Source: Desulfovibrio desulfuricans (lineage in GTDB: Bacteria; Desulfobacterota; Desulfovibrionia; Desulfovibrionales; Desulfovibrionaceae). From it: DNA of 5,860 bases. The translations under genes were made by a program, and so were the position numbers. Shown piece by piece: positions 1 through 5,860 of this stretch. Position 1 is the stretch's first letter; each line of letters begins with the position of its first letter. A model generated the notes under the pieces. The model did no database searches, had not been told where the DNA came from, and saw only the letters and a list, made by a program, of their open reading frames with translations. The stretch lies in contig QKDT01000133.1 in the NCBI GenBank assembly GCA_003251995.1, positions 1 through 5,860 on the forward strand, read 5' to 3'.

Positions 1-2
1 GA

Positions 3-101
3 TACTATGCCCGTGAGCATGTGCTCGAGTCAAGCTTGCGGTTGCAAAAAAGCCGCAACAGTTGCTTGCCCCGCATGGGCCATCCAGATCAGTGGTTATG
101 A
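3..101 (+). CDS. possible C-terminal tail of a convergent gene cut by the window edge
   Basis: This frame is open from the left edge to a TGA at 99-101 and would encode about 32 residues (ending ...PRMGHPDQWL). The composition is mixed and charged, and about two thirds of third codon positions are G or C, which suits a GC-rich genome. The frame starting at base 1 is also open, to a TAA at 106-108, but it has lower third-position GC and a cysteine/alanine-rich product that looks less protein-like. If real, the gene would converge on the dsr operon, with the hairpin at 123-158 between them. No family can be recognised from so short a piece. The stretch may equally be non-coding. Confidence 0.25.
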   Translation, partial: YYAREHVLESSLRLQKSRNSCLPRMGHPDQWL

Positions 102-122
102 ACAATAACGATAGTCTGCATG

Positions 123-158
123 AAAAAACGCCCCCGCGTCCGAGACGCAGGGGCGTTT
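123..158 (-). terminator. intrinsic terminator of the dsr operon
   Basis: Bases 126-140 and 144-158 form a 15-bp stem around a 3-base loop (141-143). On the minus strand the stem is followed by six T residues (128-123; the first three also pair in the stem base). The only non-Watson-Crick position, 135 against 149, is a G-U wobble in minus-strand RNA but a C-A mismatch in plus-strand RNA. There is also no T-tract on the plus side after 158. The element therefore points in the dsr direction. It starts 19 bases past the dsrP stop codon, as expected for the operon end. Confidence 0.93.
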
Positions 159-177
159 GATACCGTGTGCCTGATTG

Positions 178-1347
178 TTAGTCGGAGAAGTGGTTCACTT
201 CTTTCTTAACACTCAGGGCGATCCGCCAGAGCAGAGAGACAACGAGAGCGCCAACGGCGTAAACGCCAAGGGCTACGGTTATTTCCTTGCCGGTGGGCAT
301 GTAGGGGGTGATGTCTTCAAACATGTTGGGGGTAAAACCGCCAACCAGAAGGCCAAGACCCTTGTCGATCCACGATGCAGCAACAAGCATCGCCAAGGCG
401 ATGGGCATCAGCACGGGGTGGGTGCGGAGCTGGGGCGGAATAAGAATAGCCAGGCAACCCAAAGCCATAATGACCGCGGCCCACATCCAGTAGCTCACCC
501 ACAGCAGATGCCCACCATGACCGAAGAACAGCACATGGATGGGCTCCATATGACCAGGAATGTTGCTGTAGAAGGCCGTGAACAGTTCAAGCAGGAAGAA
601 GAACACGTTTATGCACATGGCATAAACAATGATAGTGGTCAGGGTCTTTACGGCTTCCTTGCCCACATCAAAGCCAGTGAGGCGGCGCAGCAACATCATG
701 AGCAGCATCAGGATGGCAGGACCGGAGCAGAAAGCAGAAGCCAGGAAGCGACCAGCCATGATGGCGGTGAGCCAGTAGTGGCGACCAGGAACACCTGAGT
801 ACAGGAAGGCCGTGACCGTGTGGATGGAGAAAGCCCACAGAATCGAAAGATAAATGAGGGGCTTGATCCATTTGGGCGGATCAATTTCATGGCGTTCGGC
901 TTCCAGGGTCACCCAACCGATGATGATGTTCAGGCCAAGGTAGCCGATGAGGACCATCATGTCGTAAAACATGACGGAGTTGGGTGTGGGGTGCAGCATA
1001 ACGTTGAGCATGCGCTGGGGCTGCCCAAGGTCAACCACGATAAACAGGGCGCACATGACCACGGCTGCAACAGCCATGAATTCACCAAAGATGATCATGC
1101 GCTTAAACTTTTTGTAGTGATGGAAGTAGGTGGGCAGCACCAGCATAACGGCCGAGGCGGCAACACCGACGAAGTAGGTGAACTGCGAGATGTACAGTCC
1201 CCACGAAACGTCGCGGTTCATGCCGGTAACGGAAAGACCGTTCTGGAGCTGATCCAGATACACAATGCCGCAGCCTGCGATTACGCAGAGCAGAAAGAGC
1301 AGCCACAAGTAGTAGGTCTTGGGACCTTCGAGCAATTTTTCAACCAT
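178..1347 (-). CDS. dsrP: DsrP, NrfD-family integral membrane subunit of the DsrMKJOP complex
   Basis: This 389-residue protein is a polytopic membrane subunit of the NrfD/PsrC type, expected to exchange electrons with menaquinone and partner the periplasmic ferredoxin DsrO. About ten hydrophobic helices are visible at roughly 13-31, 50-75, 86-105, 126-147, 163-183, 197-220, 236-260, 282-303, 308-327 and 355-376, the usual number for NrfD-like proteins. There is no signal peptide and no c-type heme motif. Polar and charged residues lie inside or next to helices (E89, D106, E254, H277, H280), and these are candidates for a quinone site or proton path, which is an inference. The start ATG has AGGGAGGA at 1361-1354, six bases upstream and overlapping the dsrO stop codon. 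The gap from dsrO is 12 bp. It is the last gene of the operon, followed by a strong terminator. Gene order makes DsrP much more likely than another NrfD paralogue. Confidence 0.96.
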   Translation of the reverse strand: MVEKLLEGPKTYYLWLLFLLCVIAGCGIVYLDQLQNGLSVTGMNRDVSWGLYISQFTYFVGVAASAVMLVLPTYFHHYKKFKRMIIFGEFMAVAAVVMCALFIVVDLGQPQRMLNVMLHPTPNSVMFYDMMVLIGYLGLNIIIGWVTLEAERHEIDPPKWIKPLIYLSILWAFSIHTVTAFLYSGVPGRHYWLTAIMAGRFLASAFCSGPAILMLLMMLLRRLTGFDVGKEAVKTLTTIIVYAMCINVFFFLLELFTAFYSNIPGHMEPIHVLFFGHGGHLLWVSYWMWAAVIMALGCLAILIPPQLRTHPVLMPIALAMLVAASWIDKGLGLLVGGFTPNMFEDITPYMPTGKEITVALGVYAVGALVVSLLWRIALSVKKEVNHFSD

Positions 1348-1359
1348 GGCCTGTCCTCC

Positions 1360-2151
1360 CTATATGAGGTAGTATACGCCGGGCTGCGTGCCCAGGTTGG
1401 GCTTGCGGCGGATACTGTAGTTGGCGGACAAAGCCTGCCGCACCGTTGAATTGGGGTCTTCCAGGTCGCCGAAGAGAATCTTGCCGCCAGAAGCTTCAAC
1501 GCAGGCGGGCAACTGACCGACAGCCAGGCGCTCGGCGCAGAAGGTACACTTTTCAACCACACCGATCATACGGGTGGGGAAGGCCGGATTGGGCACCGGG
1601 TTGGACAGGAACTTGCGCGGATCCTTGAAGTTGAAGGAACGCGCACCAAAGGGGCAACCCGCCATGCAGAAGCGGCAGCCGATGCAGCGGTGGTAGTCCA
1701 TCGCCACGATGCCGTCTTCCATCTTGTAGGTGGCCTGCGTGGGGCAAACGCGCACACAGGGCGGATTGGTGCAGTGGTTGCACAGCAGCGGGTAGCTGGC
1801 TTCGGCCCGACTTTTGTCCAGGAAGGTGTTCATGTCGTCGGGGAAGGTGTGTTCATACGAGTCAAGCCAGAACCACTTGATGTTCTGGTGCCCCGGAATG
1901 TGCGGGACGTTATGCACCTTGTGGCAGGCTTCGATAAGGGGTTCGTAGTCCTGAGGACCGTTGAATTTGCGTGTATCGATAACCATAGCCCAACGCTTGG
2001 CGTGCAGGGCATTGACACCTGCTTCATAGTGACCGGGGGCCACCTGGGCCTGAGCCACGCCGGACAGGGCGCCAAGGCCAGCCAATCCGCTGCTCAGGGC
2101 ACAGGCAGAAAGCCCCGCCACTTTCAGAAAGCTTCTTCTGCTCTTGTTCAT
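1360..2151 (-). CDS. dsrO: DsrO, Tat-exported periplasmic ferredoxin-like iron-sulfur subunit
   Basis: This 263-residue protein is the periplasmic electron-transfer subunit thought to wire DsrJ and DsrP. It begins with a Tat signal (S4-R5-R6-S7-F8-L9-K10, then a hydrophobic stretch) and a likely AQA cleavage site after residue 35. It resembles the NrfC/PhsB-type ferredoxins that usually carry four cysteine motifs. Motif II is C124, C127, C132, C136. Motif III is C156, C159, C162, C166. Motif IV has C202, C205 and C217, but the expected last cysteine is S221. Motif I keeps only C76. The mature part therefore has 12 motif cysteines, enough for three [4Fe-4S] clusters. The chosen ATG at 2151 overlaps the dsrJ stop codon in TAATG and places the Tat motif at the N terminus. 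An upstream in-frame ATG at 2190 would put 13 extra residues before it and is not preferred. Confidence 0.96.
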   Translation of the reverse strand: MNKSRRSFLKVAGLSACALSSGLAGLGALSGVAQAQVAPGHYEAGVNALHAKRWAMVIDTRKFNGPQDYEPLIEACHKVHNVPHIPGHQNIKWFWLDSYEHTFPDDMNTFLDKSRAEASYPLLCNHCTNPPCVRVCPTQATYKMEDGIVAMDYHRCIGCRFCMAGCPFGARSFNFKDPRKFLSNPVPNPAFPTRMIGVVEKCTFCAERLAVGQLPACVEASGGKILFGDLEDPNSTVRQALSANYSIRRKPNLGTQPGVYYLI

Positions 2152-2531
2152 TACTTGCTCCCCTGAGGAATGATGTGGCAGGTCCAGCAATAAGGATCAA
2201 CGCTGTTGTCCTTGTGGCACTTTTCGCAGAAACCCTTGTAGTCGTTATGGCACTTCAAGCAGGTGTTCTGCAGGCTGATAGTCCACTTTTTACCGTTGGA
2301 TGCCACATAGGTGCGGTTTTCTTTGCGCAGGGCCTCATCGCGCCACTCATTGAGCAACTGCATGTGCTTGTTGCGCATAAAATCCACACTTTCCACGCAC
2401 TCTTTCTCGTTCTTGGGCAGCGCAATGCCGGTGCTGGAGTAATGCTTGCCCAGCATGCTCGCCCAGAACGGGGAGGTGAACAGGACCACAAAGATAATGA
2501 TCCCAAGAATTACAGCTTTGGCATTATACAT
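2151..2531 (-). CDS. dsrJ: DsrJ, periplasmic triheme cytochrome c subunit
   Basis: This 126-residue protein has a hydrophobic N-terminal segment (about residues 6-25) that acts as an uncleaved anchor or signal, then a periplasmic domain. Three CXXCH heme-binding motifs are clustered at the C terminus: C91-H95, C102-H106 and C115-H119. C45 (in the sequence KECVE) lies outside these motifs and is the only cysteine that does. DsrJ proteins are known for one heme with unusual His/Cys ligation, and C45 is the obvious candidate for that ligand. M52, H56 and M57 are candidates for other distal ligands. The ATG directly follows the dsrK TAG with no gap, and AGGGGGAGG (2548-2540) lies eight bases upstream within dsrK. 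The size is normal for the family. The electron donor or acceptor in the periplasm of sulfate reducers is not settled. Confidence 0.97.
   Translation of the reverse strand: MYNAKAVILGIIIFVVLFTSPFWASMLGKHYSSTGIALPKNEKECVESVDFMRNKHMQLLNEWRDEALRKENRTYVASNGKKWTISLQNTCLKCHNDYKGFCEKCHKDNSVDPYCWTCHIIPQGSK
2158..2164 (-). promoter_or_regulatory. ribosome binding site that fixes the dsrO start
   Basis: On the minus strand AGGGGAG (2164-2158) sits six bases before the ATG at 2151, inside the last codons of dsrJ. It supports starting dsrO at MNKSRRSF rather than at the in-frame ATG at 2190. The TAATG stop/start overlap right after it suggests that terminating dsrJ ribosomes re-initiate on dsrO. Confidence 0.85.
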
Positions 2532-4175
2532 CTATTGGCCCTCCCCCTGCGCCTCGGGCGCGTCATCATCCTCTACCACGTTGGGCAGATCTTCCTGGCG
2601 CAGGTCCATGGTGCGCTTGCATTCGCCCTTCATAATAAGGGCATTGCCCACCAGTTCGTGCAGGCCGCTTACGTTGACGCCCGGAGCCCAGTAATTGGCA
2701 AGCGGGGGCAGGGTGGCGCGGTCAATGGCGCACACGCAGGCCATATGGTTGACGCCATTCTTTTCTTGCACATAACGCAGGGCATTGCCGCGCGGCATGC
2801 CGGAACGCATGCGCAGTTCCATGATTTCTTCAGTGTTCAGGCCTGAACCAGCGCCGCAGCAGAAGGTTTGCTCACGGATGGTGTTTTCGGGCATTTCAAC
2901 AAAGTTGTTACACACGGCGTTGAGCACGTAGCGGGGTTCATCAAGCAGGCCCATGCCGCGCGCAGGGTTGCACGAGTCGTGGAACGTGGTGATGATATGG
3001 TCGTTACGGCTGGGGTCGAGGTTCAGCTTGTTGTGGTGGATCAAGTCGGCAGTAAACTCGGCGATGTGTACCATCTTGGTGGAAGCCGCGTTCTGGAACA
3101 CTGTGCCCGTGTAGGGCGAAACGGGCGTCGTCATGTGTGAGGGCGACGGGCCGTTATAGGTGTCCATGTACTGGTTGATCACGCGCCACATGTGCCCGCA
3201 TTCGCCGCCGAGTATCCATTTGGAACCAAGGCGTTCGGCCTCTGCGTACATTTTGGCGTTGAGCTTCTTTGCCATGTTGAACGTGGTAAAGGAGCCAAAG
3301 TTGCCGCCTTCTGATGCGTAGGTCGAGAAGGTGTAGTCCAGATCCAGTTCATGGAAGAGCATCAGGTAACCCATAAAGGTGTAGATGCCAGGGTCGGCAA
3401 ATACGTCACCTGAGGGCGTGATGAACAGGATTTCGTGACCCTTTTCGTTGAAAGGCGTCTTGGGGCGGATGCCGGTGATGGTTTCGCAGTCATCAGCCAG
3501 CATTTCCACGATTTCCACAAAGGAGTGGGGCTTGATGCCAAGGTGGTTGCCGGTGAAGCTGCAGTTCTTGACCGGATCCATGATCCAGTGGATGCCCAGG
3601 CCCACTTCGTGCAGCAGTTCGCGCACGATGGCGGTGATTTCCGCCGTGTCGATGCCGTACGGGCAGAAAAGCGAGCAGCGGCGGCATTCGGTGCATTGGT
3701 AAGCGTAGTAGAAGAGTTCCTTCACTACGTCCTTGTCCCAGCCGCGAGCGCCCACTTTTTTGCCAAGAATTTTGCCAAGCATGGTGTGGTCGCGGCGGTA
3801 GAGCGAGCGGAGCAGCTCAGCGCGAAGCACAGGCATATTCTTGGGATCGTTGGTGCCAAGGAAAAAGTGGCACTTGTCGGCGCAAGCGCCGCAACGCACA
3901 CAGATATCCATGAACAGCTTGAGCGAACGGTGCTTTTCAAGGCGTTCTTCAAAAGCGTCACAGAGGATCTGTTCCCAGTTTTCGGGCAGATTCCAATCTT
4001 CTGCAGCCGGATCCCATTCGTGGGGATTGGGCATATGCAGAAGTTCCATGGTCTCTTGCTTTGCCGGATAGCAGAAGCTACCCGGTGTAAATTCGGGCTT
4101 GGTGTCGAGCCAGTCCTGGGCGGGAAAAGCCGGGCGGCTGGACACAAGCATTTGCGGCGTAGGTAATTTTGCCAT
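2532..4175 (-). CDS. dsrK: DsrK, cytoplasmic HdrD-like iron-sulfur catalytic subunit
   Basis: This 547-residue protein is related to heterodisulfide reductase HdrD and is the presumed site where the complex acts on the oxidised (disulfide/trisulfide) form of DsrC. It has no signal peptide and no membrane helix, so it is cytoplasmic and bound to DsrM. Two ferredoxin motifs come first: C92, C95, C98, C102 and C161, C164, C167, C171, each suited to a [4Fe-4S] cluster. The C-terminal half has a cysteine-rich (CCG) domain with C402, C439-C440-G441 and C480-V-C482. The preceding equivalent domain is degenerate and keeps only C326 in GGECGH. The final ligand pair is CXC rather than the CXXC of classical HdrB/HdrD domains. 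The tail (residues 535-547) is acidic and probably flexible. The ATG has AAGGAG (4189-4184) eight bases upstream, overlapping the dsrM stop codon; the M/K gap is 12 bp. Confidence 0.97.
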   Translation of the reverse strand: MAKLPTPQMLVSSRPAFPAQDWLDTKPEFTPGSFCYPAKQETMELLHMPNPHEWDPAAEDWNLPENWEQILCDAFEERLEKHRSLKLFMDICVRCGACADKCHFFLGTNDPKNMPVLRAELLRSLYRRDHTMLGKILGKKVGARGWDKDVVKELFYYAYQCTECRRCSLFCPYGIDTAEITAIVRELLHEVGLGIHWIMDPVKNCSFTGNHLGIKPHSFVEIVEMLADDCETITGIRPKTPFNEKGHEILFITPSGDVFADPGIYTFMGYLMLFHELDLDYTFSTYASEGGNFGSFTTFNMAKKLNAKMYAEAERLGSKWILGGECGHMWRVINQYMDTYNGPSPSHMTTPVSPYTGTVFQNAASTKMVHIAEFTADLIHHNKLNLDPSRNDHIITTFHDSCNPARGMGLLDEPRYVLNAVCNNFVEMPENTIREQTFCCGAGSGLNTEEIMELRMRSGMPRGNALRYVQEKNGVNHMACVCAIDRATLPPLANYWAPGVNVSGLHELVGNALIMKGECKRTMDLRQEDLPNVVEDDDAPEAQGEGQ

Positions 4176-4187
4176 TGTGGAAACTCC

Positions 4188-5207
4188 TTACTCGGCGGCC
4201 TTTTCGGGTTGCTTATCCAGCGGCAGCCCAGCATCGGCCATGGCGTCGCGATAGGTGTCCTCGTACTCGGCGTAGGTGAAGTACTGCTTGGGCGGATTCC
4301 AGGGGTTGATGTGGCGCACGCGGCGAGAGTTGTTCGCCATATTGCGCGTGGGGCTGAAGAACACGCCCGGCATATGCATAAGCTTGGAGAAGGGGAAGTA
4401 GATCAGCAGTACGCAAACCAGAGTAAGGTGCGTGAAGAACAGGGCATTGATACCCGTGGTAGCCACGGGGGCAAAGTGGGTCAGACCCATGATGAACACT
4501 TTGACCTGGGCGATTTCGGTCTTATCGAAATAGCGCAAGCAGATGCCGGAGCCCACGATGCCGATGAGCAGCCACAGGGGGAAGTAATCGTTGGCAAGCG
4601 AAAGGTAGCGAAGGCGTTCGTTGAACAGGCGGCGGCCCAAGAGGAACAGCAGTGCGACCAGCACAAGACCACCGGTCCAGAAGAACCGGGGCGAGCCCAC
4701 CTGCATGATGCCGTCAATGCTTTCCAGAAAGCGAATACAGGAAGGCACGGGTTCCATGAAGAAACGGAAGTGGCGGATGAAAACCAGCAGGAAGCAGTAG
4801 TGGAACAGCAGAGCAAAAACCCACAGCCACTTGGAAGAGTAATAAATTGTGCGCGGCCCGTTGCTGACAGCGTCAAATTCCTTCACTTCCGCAACAGTGT
4901 TGCGGAACAGCGAACGGAAGAAAAACACTTCCAGAAACATGCGCTGTACAACACCCCAAGTTGTGCTGGGGCAGTCGTATTTTGCCTGCTTGATGAAGTC
5001 AAGCGACTGCTCTTGCCCACCGGTGGTGGGGATGCAGAAGGGCACGGGCGATTTGGCCCAGTACACCATGCGCCAGACGACACCGGCGATAAACACGACT
5101 ACTGCCACATAAGGCAGCGCCACGCCAAGCAGGCCTGCAAGCCCTATGGCCGCTCCCGCCCAGGCGATGGCTCCTATGAGCAGCACCAGCAGTAATGAAT
5201 TGAACAT
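4188..5207 (-). CDS. dsrM: DsrM, NarI-like diheme cytochrome b membrane subunit
   Basis: This 339-residue integral membrane protein belongs to the nitrate reductase gamma (NarI)/HdrE type and is thought to pass electrons between menaquinone and DsrK. Hydrophobic helices are seen at about 3-24, 26-48, 127-148, 176-192, 208-226 and 253-272. The first two form an N-terminal extension, followed by a long soluble loop (about 50-125). Four histidines fit heme b ligands: H136 and H146 in one helix, and H260 and H278 in and just after the last. Their spacings of 10 and 18 residues equal those of the E. coli NarI ligands (H56/H66 and H187/H205). The C-terminal tail (about 279-339) is polar and likely cytoplasmic, where it could contact DsrK. 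The start at 5207 has GAGG (5217-5214) six bases upstream. It is the first dsr gene of the cluster. Confidence 0.96.
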   Translation of the reverse strand: MFNSLLLVLLIGAIAWAGAAIGLAGLLGVALPYVAVVVFIAGVVWRMVYWAKSPVPFCIPTTGGQEQSLDFIKQAKYDCPSTTWGVVQRMFLEVFFFRSLFRNTVAEVKEFDAVSNGPRTIYYSSKWLWVFALLFHYCFLLVFIRHFRFFMEPVPSCIRFLESIDGIMQVGSPRFFWTGGLVLVALLFLLGRRLFNERLRYLSLANDYFPLWLLIGIVGSGICLRYFDKTEIAQVKVFIMGLTHFAPVATTGINALFFTHLTLVCVLLIYFPFSKLMHMPGVFFSPTRNMANNSRRVRHINPWNPPKQYFTYAEYEDTYRDAMADAGLPLDKQPEKAAE

Positions 5208-5324
5208 TCCCTACCTCACTTCCACTAAAGTTGCCTCAAAAGCCCACCACGGGATTTGAGAGATCTCTGGCCCGCATGCTGCAAAGCCCACGGTCAGGCC
5301 TGATGGCCCAATGAACGCGGAATG
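5208..5324. other. intergenic region upstream of dsrM with small dyads and a direct repeat
   Basis: This 117-bp gap is the only sizeable spacer inside the cluster. It contains two perfect 10-bp palindromes, AGAGATCTCT (5259-5268) and TCAGGCCTGA (5294-5303). It also has a 9-bp direct repeat, GTGGGCTTT on the minus strand, at 5291-5283 and 5247-5239, whose copies are 44 bp apart. I see no convincing sigma-70 -35/-10 pair, no sigma-54 GG-N10-GC element and no intrinsic terminator with a T-tract. The region could hold a dsr promoter with operator sites or be just an untranslated spacer. Confidence 0.4.
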
Positions 5325-5858
5325 TCAGCGGTTGTCCCCGTTGGGGTCGGTTCCGCTTTCCAGTTGTTGCGCCCAGCGCGCCAATTGGGCGTGCTGGTTG
5401 CGTATTTCCGTAATGCGCAATTCAGCCAGAGTCTCCCGGTCTTCCATATACATATCAAAGGCCAGAAGAGTAAGGCTGTCGATGCGCGATTCGGTCTCAA
5501 GATAGGCTGCCAGGTCGTCCTGGGCCAGAAGCTCGGGCATGACGTGTTCTCTCAAAATTGGTTTCATGAGACTAAACACCGCCAAACCCTGGCTGGGGGA
5601 GAATTTTTGCACTGCCCGCAATTTGACAAAGCGATCCATAGCCTTGCGGGTCTGGGCAACTTCTACAGATTCGCCGGTAACCGCATCATACACGGCCCCT
5701 GCGGCTTCCTTGGTCATGCTTGCCACCGGGTTGCCAAAGGGGTCGTCTTTAGTGCGTAGAAAACCAGTTGTTTCAAACGGATAAGTGTCAAATACGGAGT
5801 CTGTCCATAAACGCACTATCTCGCTTTTATGTTTGCGAAACACGTCGATTGCTTTCAT
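5325..5858 (-). CDS. RsbRD_N-like domain protein encoded upstream of dsrM
   Basis: This 177-residue soluble protein has no signal peptide, membrane helix or metal-binding cysteine; it contains no cysteine at all. It looks mostly helical and resembles the N-terminal sensor domain of RsbR/RsbRD stressosome proteins (a globin-like fold). Recognisable points are the start MKAIDVFRKHKSEIVRLW, a DPFGNPVA stretch at 39-46, an amphipathic middle (about 60-135) and a charged C-terminal helix (about 138-167). No STAS domain follows, so it is a stand-alone sensor-type domain. From memory, short genes of this kind sit in front of dsrM in Desulfovibrionales, where their role is unknown. A regulatory or assembly link to the Dsr complex is inferred only from position. 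The ATG at 5858 is two bases from the window edge, so its ribosome binding site cannot be seen and an earlier start cannot be excluded. Confidence 0.8.
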   Translation of the reverse strand: MKAIDVFRKHKSEIVRLWTDSVFDTYPFETTGFLRTKDDPFGNPVASMTKEAAGAVYDAVTGESVEVAQTRKAMDRFVKLRAVQKFSPSQGLAVFSLMKPILREHVMPELLAQDDLAAYLETESRIDSLTLLAFDMYMEDRETLAELRITEIRNQHAQLARWAQQLESGTDPNGDNR

Positions 5859-5860
5859 TC

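Noticed and set aside
15..26. Short inverted repeat GAGCA-TG-TGCTC
   Set aside because: The arms are only five bases and it lies in a possibly coding stretch; such dyads are expected by chance.
36..58. Small hairpin TTGCGG/CCGCAA with an 11-base A-rich loop
   Set aside because: The stem is six base pairs with no T-tract after it on either strand, so it is not a credible terminator or regulatory RNA.
5..76. Short minus-strand ORF of 23 residues beyond the dsr terminator
   Set aside because: It has only a weak GGAT upstream, no recognisable product, and lies in a stretch where plus-strand frames are also open. Nothing separates it from chance.
2152..2190. In-frame upstream ATG giving a longer DsrO (start at 2190)
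   Set aside because: It would place 13 unrelated residues before the Tat motif and overlap dsrJ by 40 bases. The ATG at 2151 has a well-spaced AGGGGAG and the TAATG junction.
4209..5195. Long plus-strand open frame (328 codons) opposite dsrM
   Set aside because: It mirrors dsrM in the antisense direction, its product is rich in H, Q, E and G with no recognisable domain, and it arises from GC-rich codon use in the real gene. The same applies to the plus-strand frames at 175-798, 820-1449, 1690-2166, 2175-2846 and 3435-4166.
5208..5324. Sigma-54 or sigma-70 promoter before dsrM
   Set aside because: The GTGGGC stretches looked like the GG of a sigma-54 site, but no GC falls at the required ten-base spacing. 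No -35/-10 pair with acceptable match and spacing was found.

Overview
The window is almost entirely one minus-strand operon, dsrMKJOP, which encodes the membrane complex of dissimilatory sulfur metabolism. It is preceded by a small gene with an RsbRD_N-like (stress-sensor/globin-fold type) domain. The gene set and protein features point to a sulfate-reducing member of the Desulfovibrionales, probably Desulfovibrio or a close relative. These features are a triheme DsrJ with an N-terminal anchor, a Tat-exported DsrO, a 10-helix NrfD-type DsrP, and an RsbRD_N gene in front of dsrM. The assignment is from recognition of the families and gene order, not from a search.

Layout in transcription order, right to left: an RsbRD_N-like protein (5858-5325); a 117-bp gap with small dyads and a 9-bp direct repeat (5324-5208); dsrM, a NarI-like diheme cytochrome b subunit (5207-4188); dsrK, a cytoplasmic HdrD-like Fe-S subunit (4175-2532); dsrJ, a periplasmic triheme cytochrome c (2531-2151); dsrO, a Tat-exported ferredoxin-like subunit (2151-1360); dsrP, an NrfD-like quinone-interacting membrane subunit (1347-178). 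A strong intrinsic terminator (158-123) lies 19 bases after the dsrP stop codon. The leftmost ~100 bases may hold the tail of a convergent plus-strand gene, which is weakly supported.

The five dsr genes are tightly packed: gaps of 12 bp (M/K), 0 bp (K/J), a 1-base TAATG overlap (J/O) and 12 bp (O/P). Each start has a clear Shine-Dalgarno sequence, so they are expected to be one translationally coupled transcript. Together the products link the periplasm (DsrJ, DsrO), the menaquinone pool (DsrP, DsrM) and the cytoplasm (DsrK). From knowledge of the family, DsrK handles the disulfide/trisulfide form of DsrC made by DsrAB. Neither dsrAB nor dsrC is in this window.

No mobile elements, tRNA or rRNA genes, CRISPR arrays, frameshifts or broken genes were seen. 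The most informative detail is in the Fe-S motifs of DsrO: the losses in its first and fourth cysteine motifs are complementary, leaving exactly the ligands for three [4Fe-4S] clusters.
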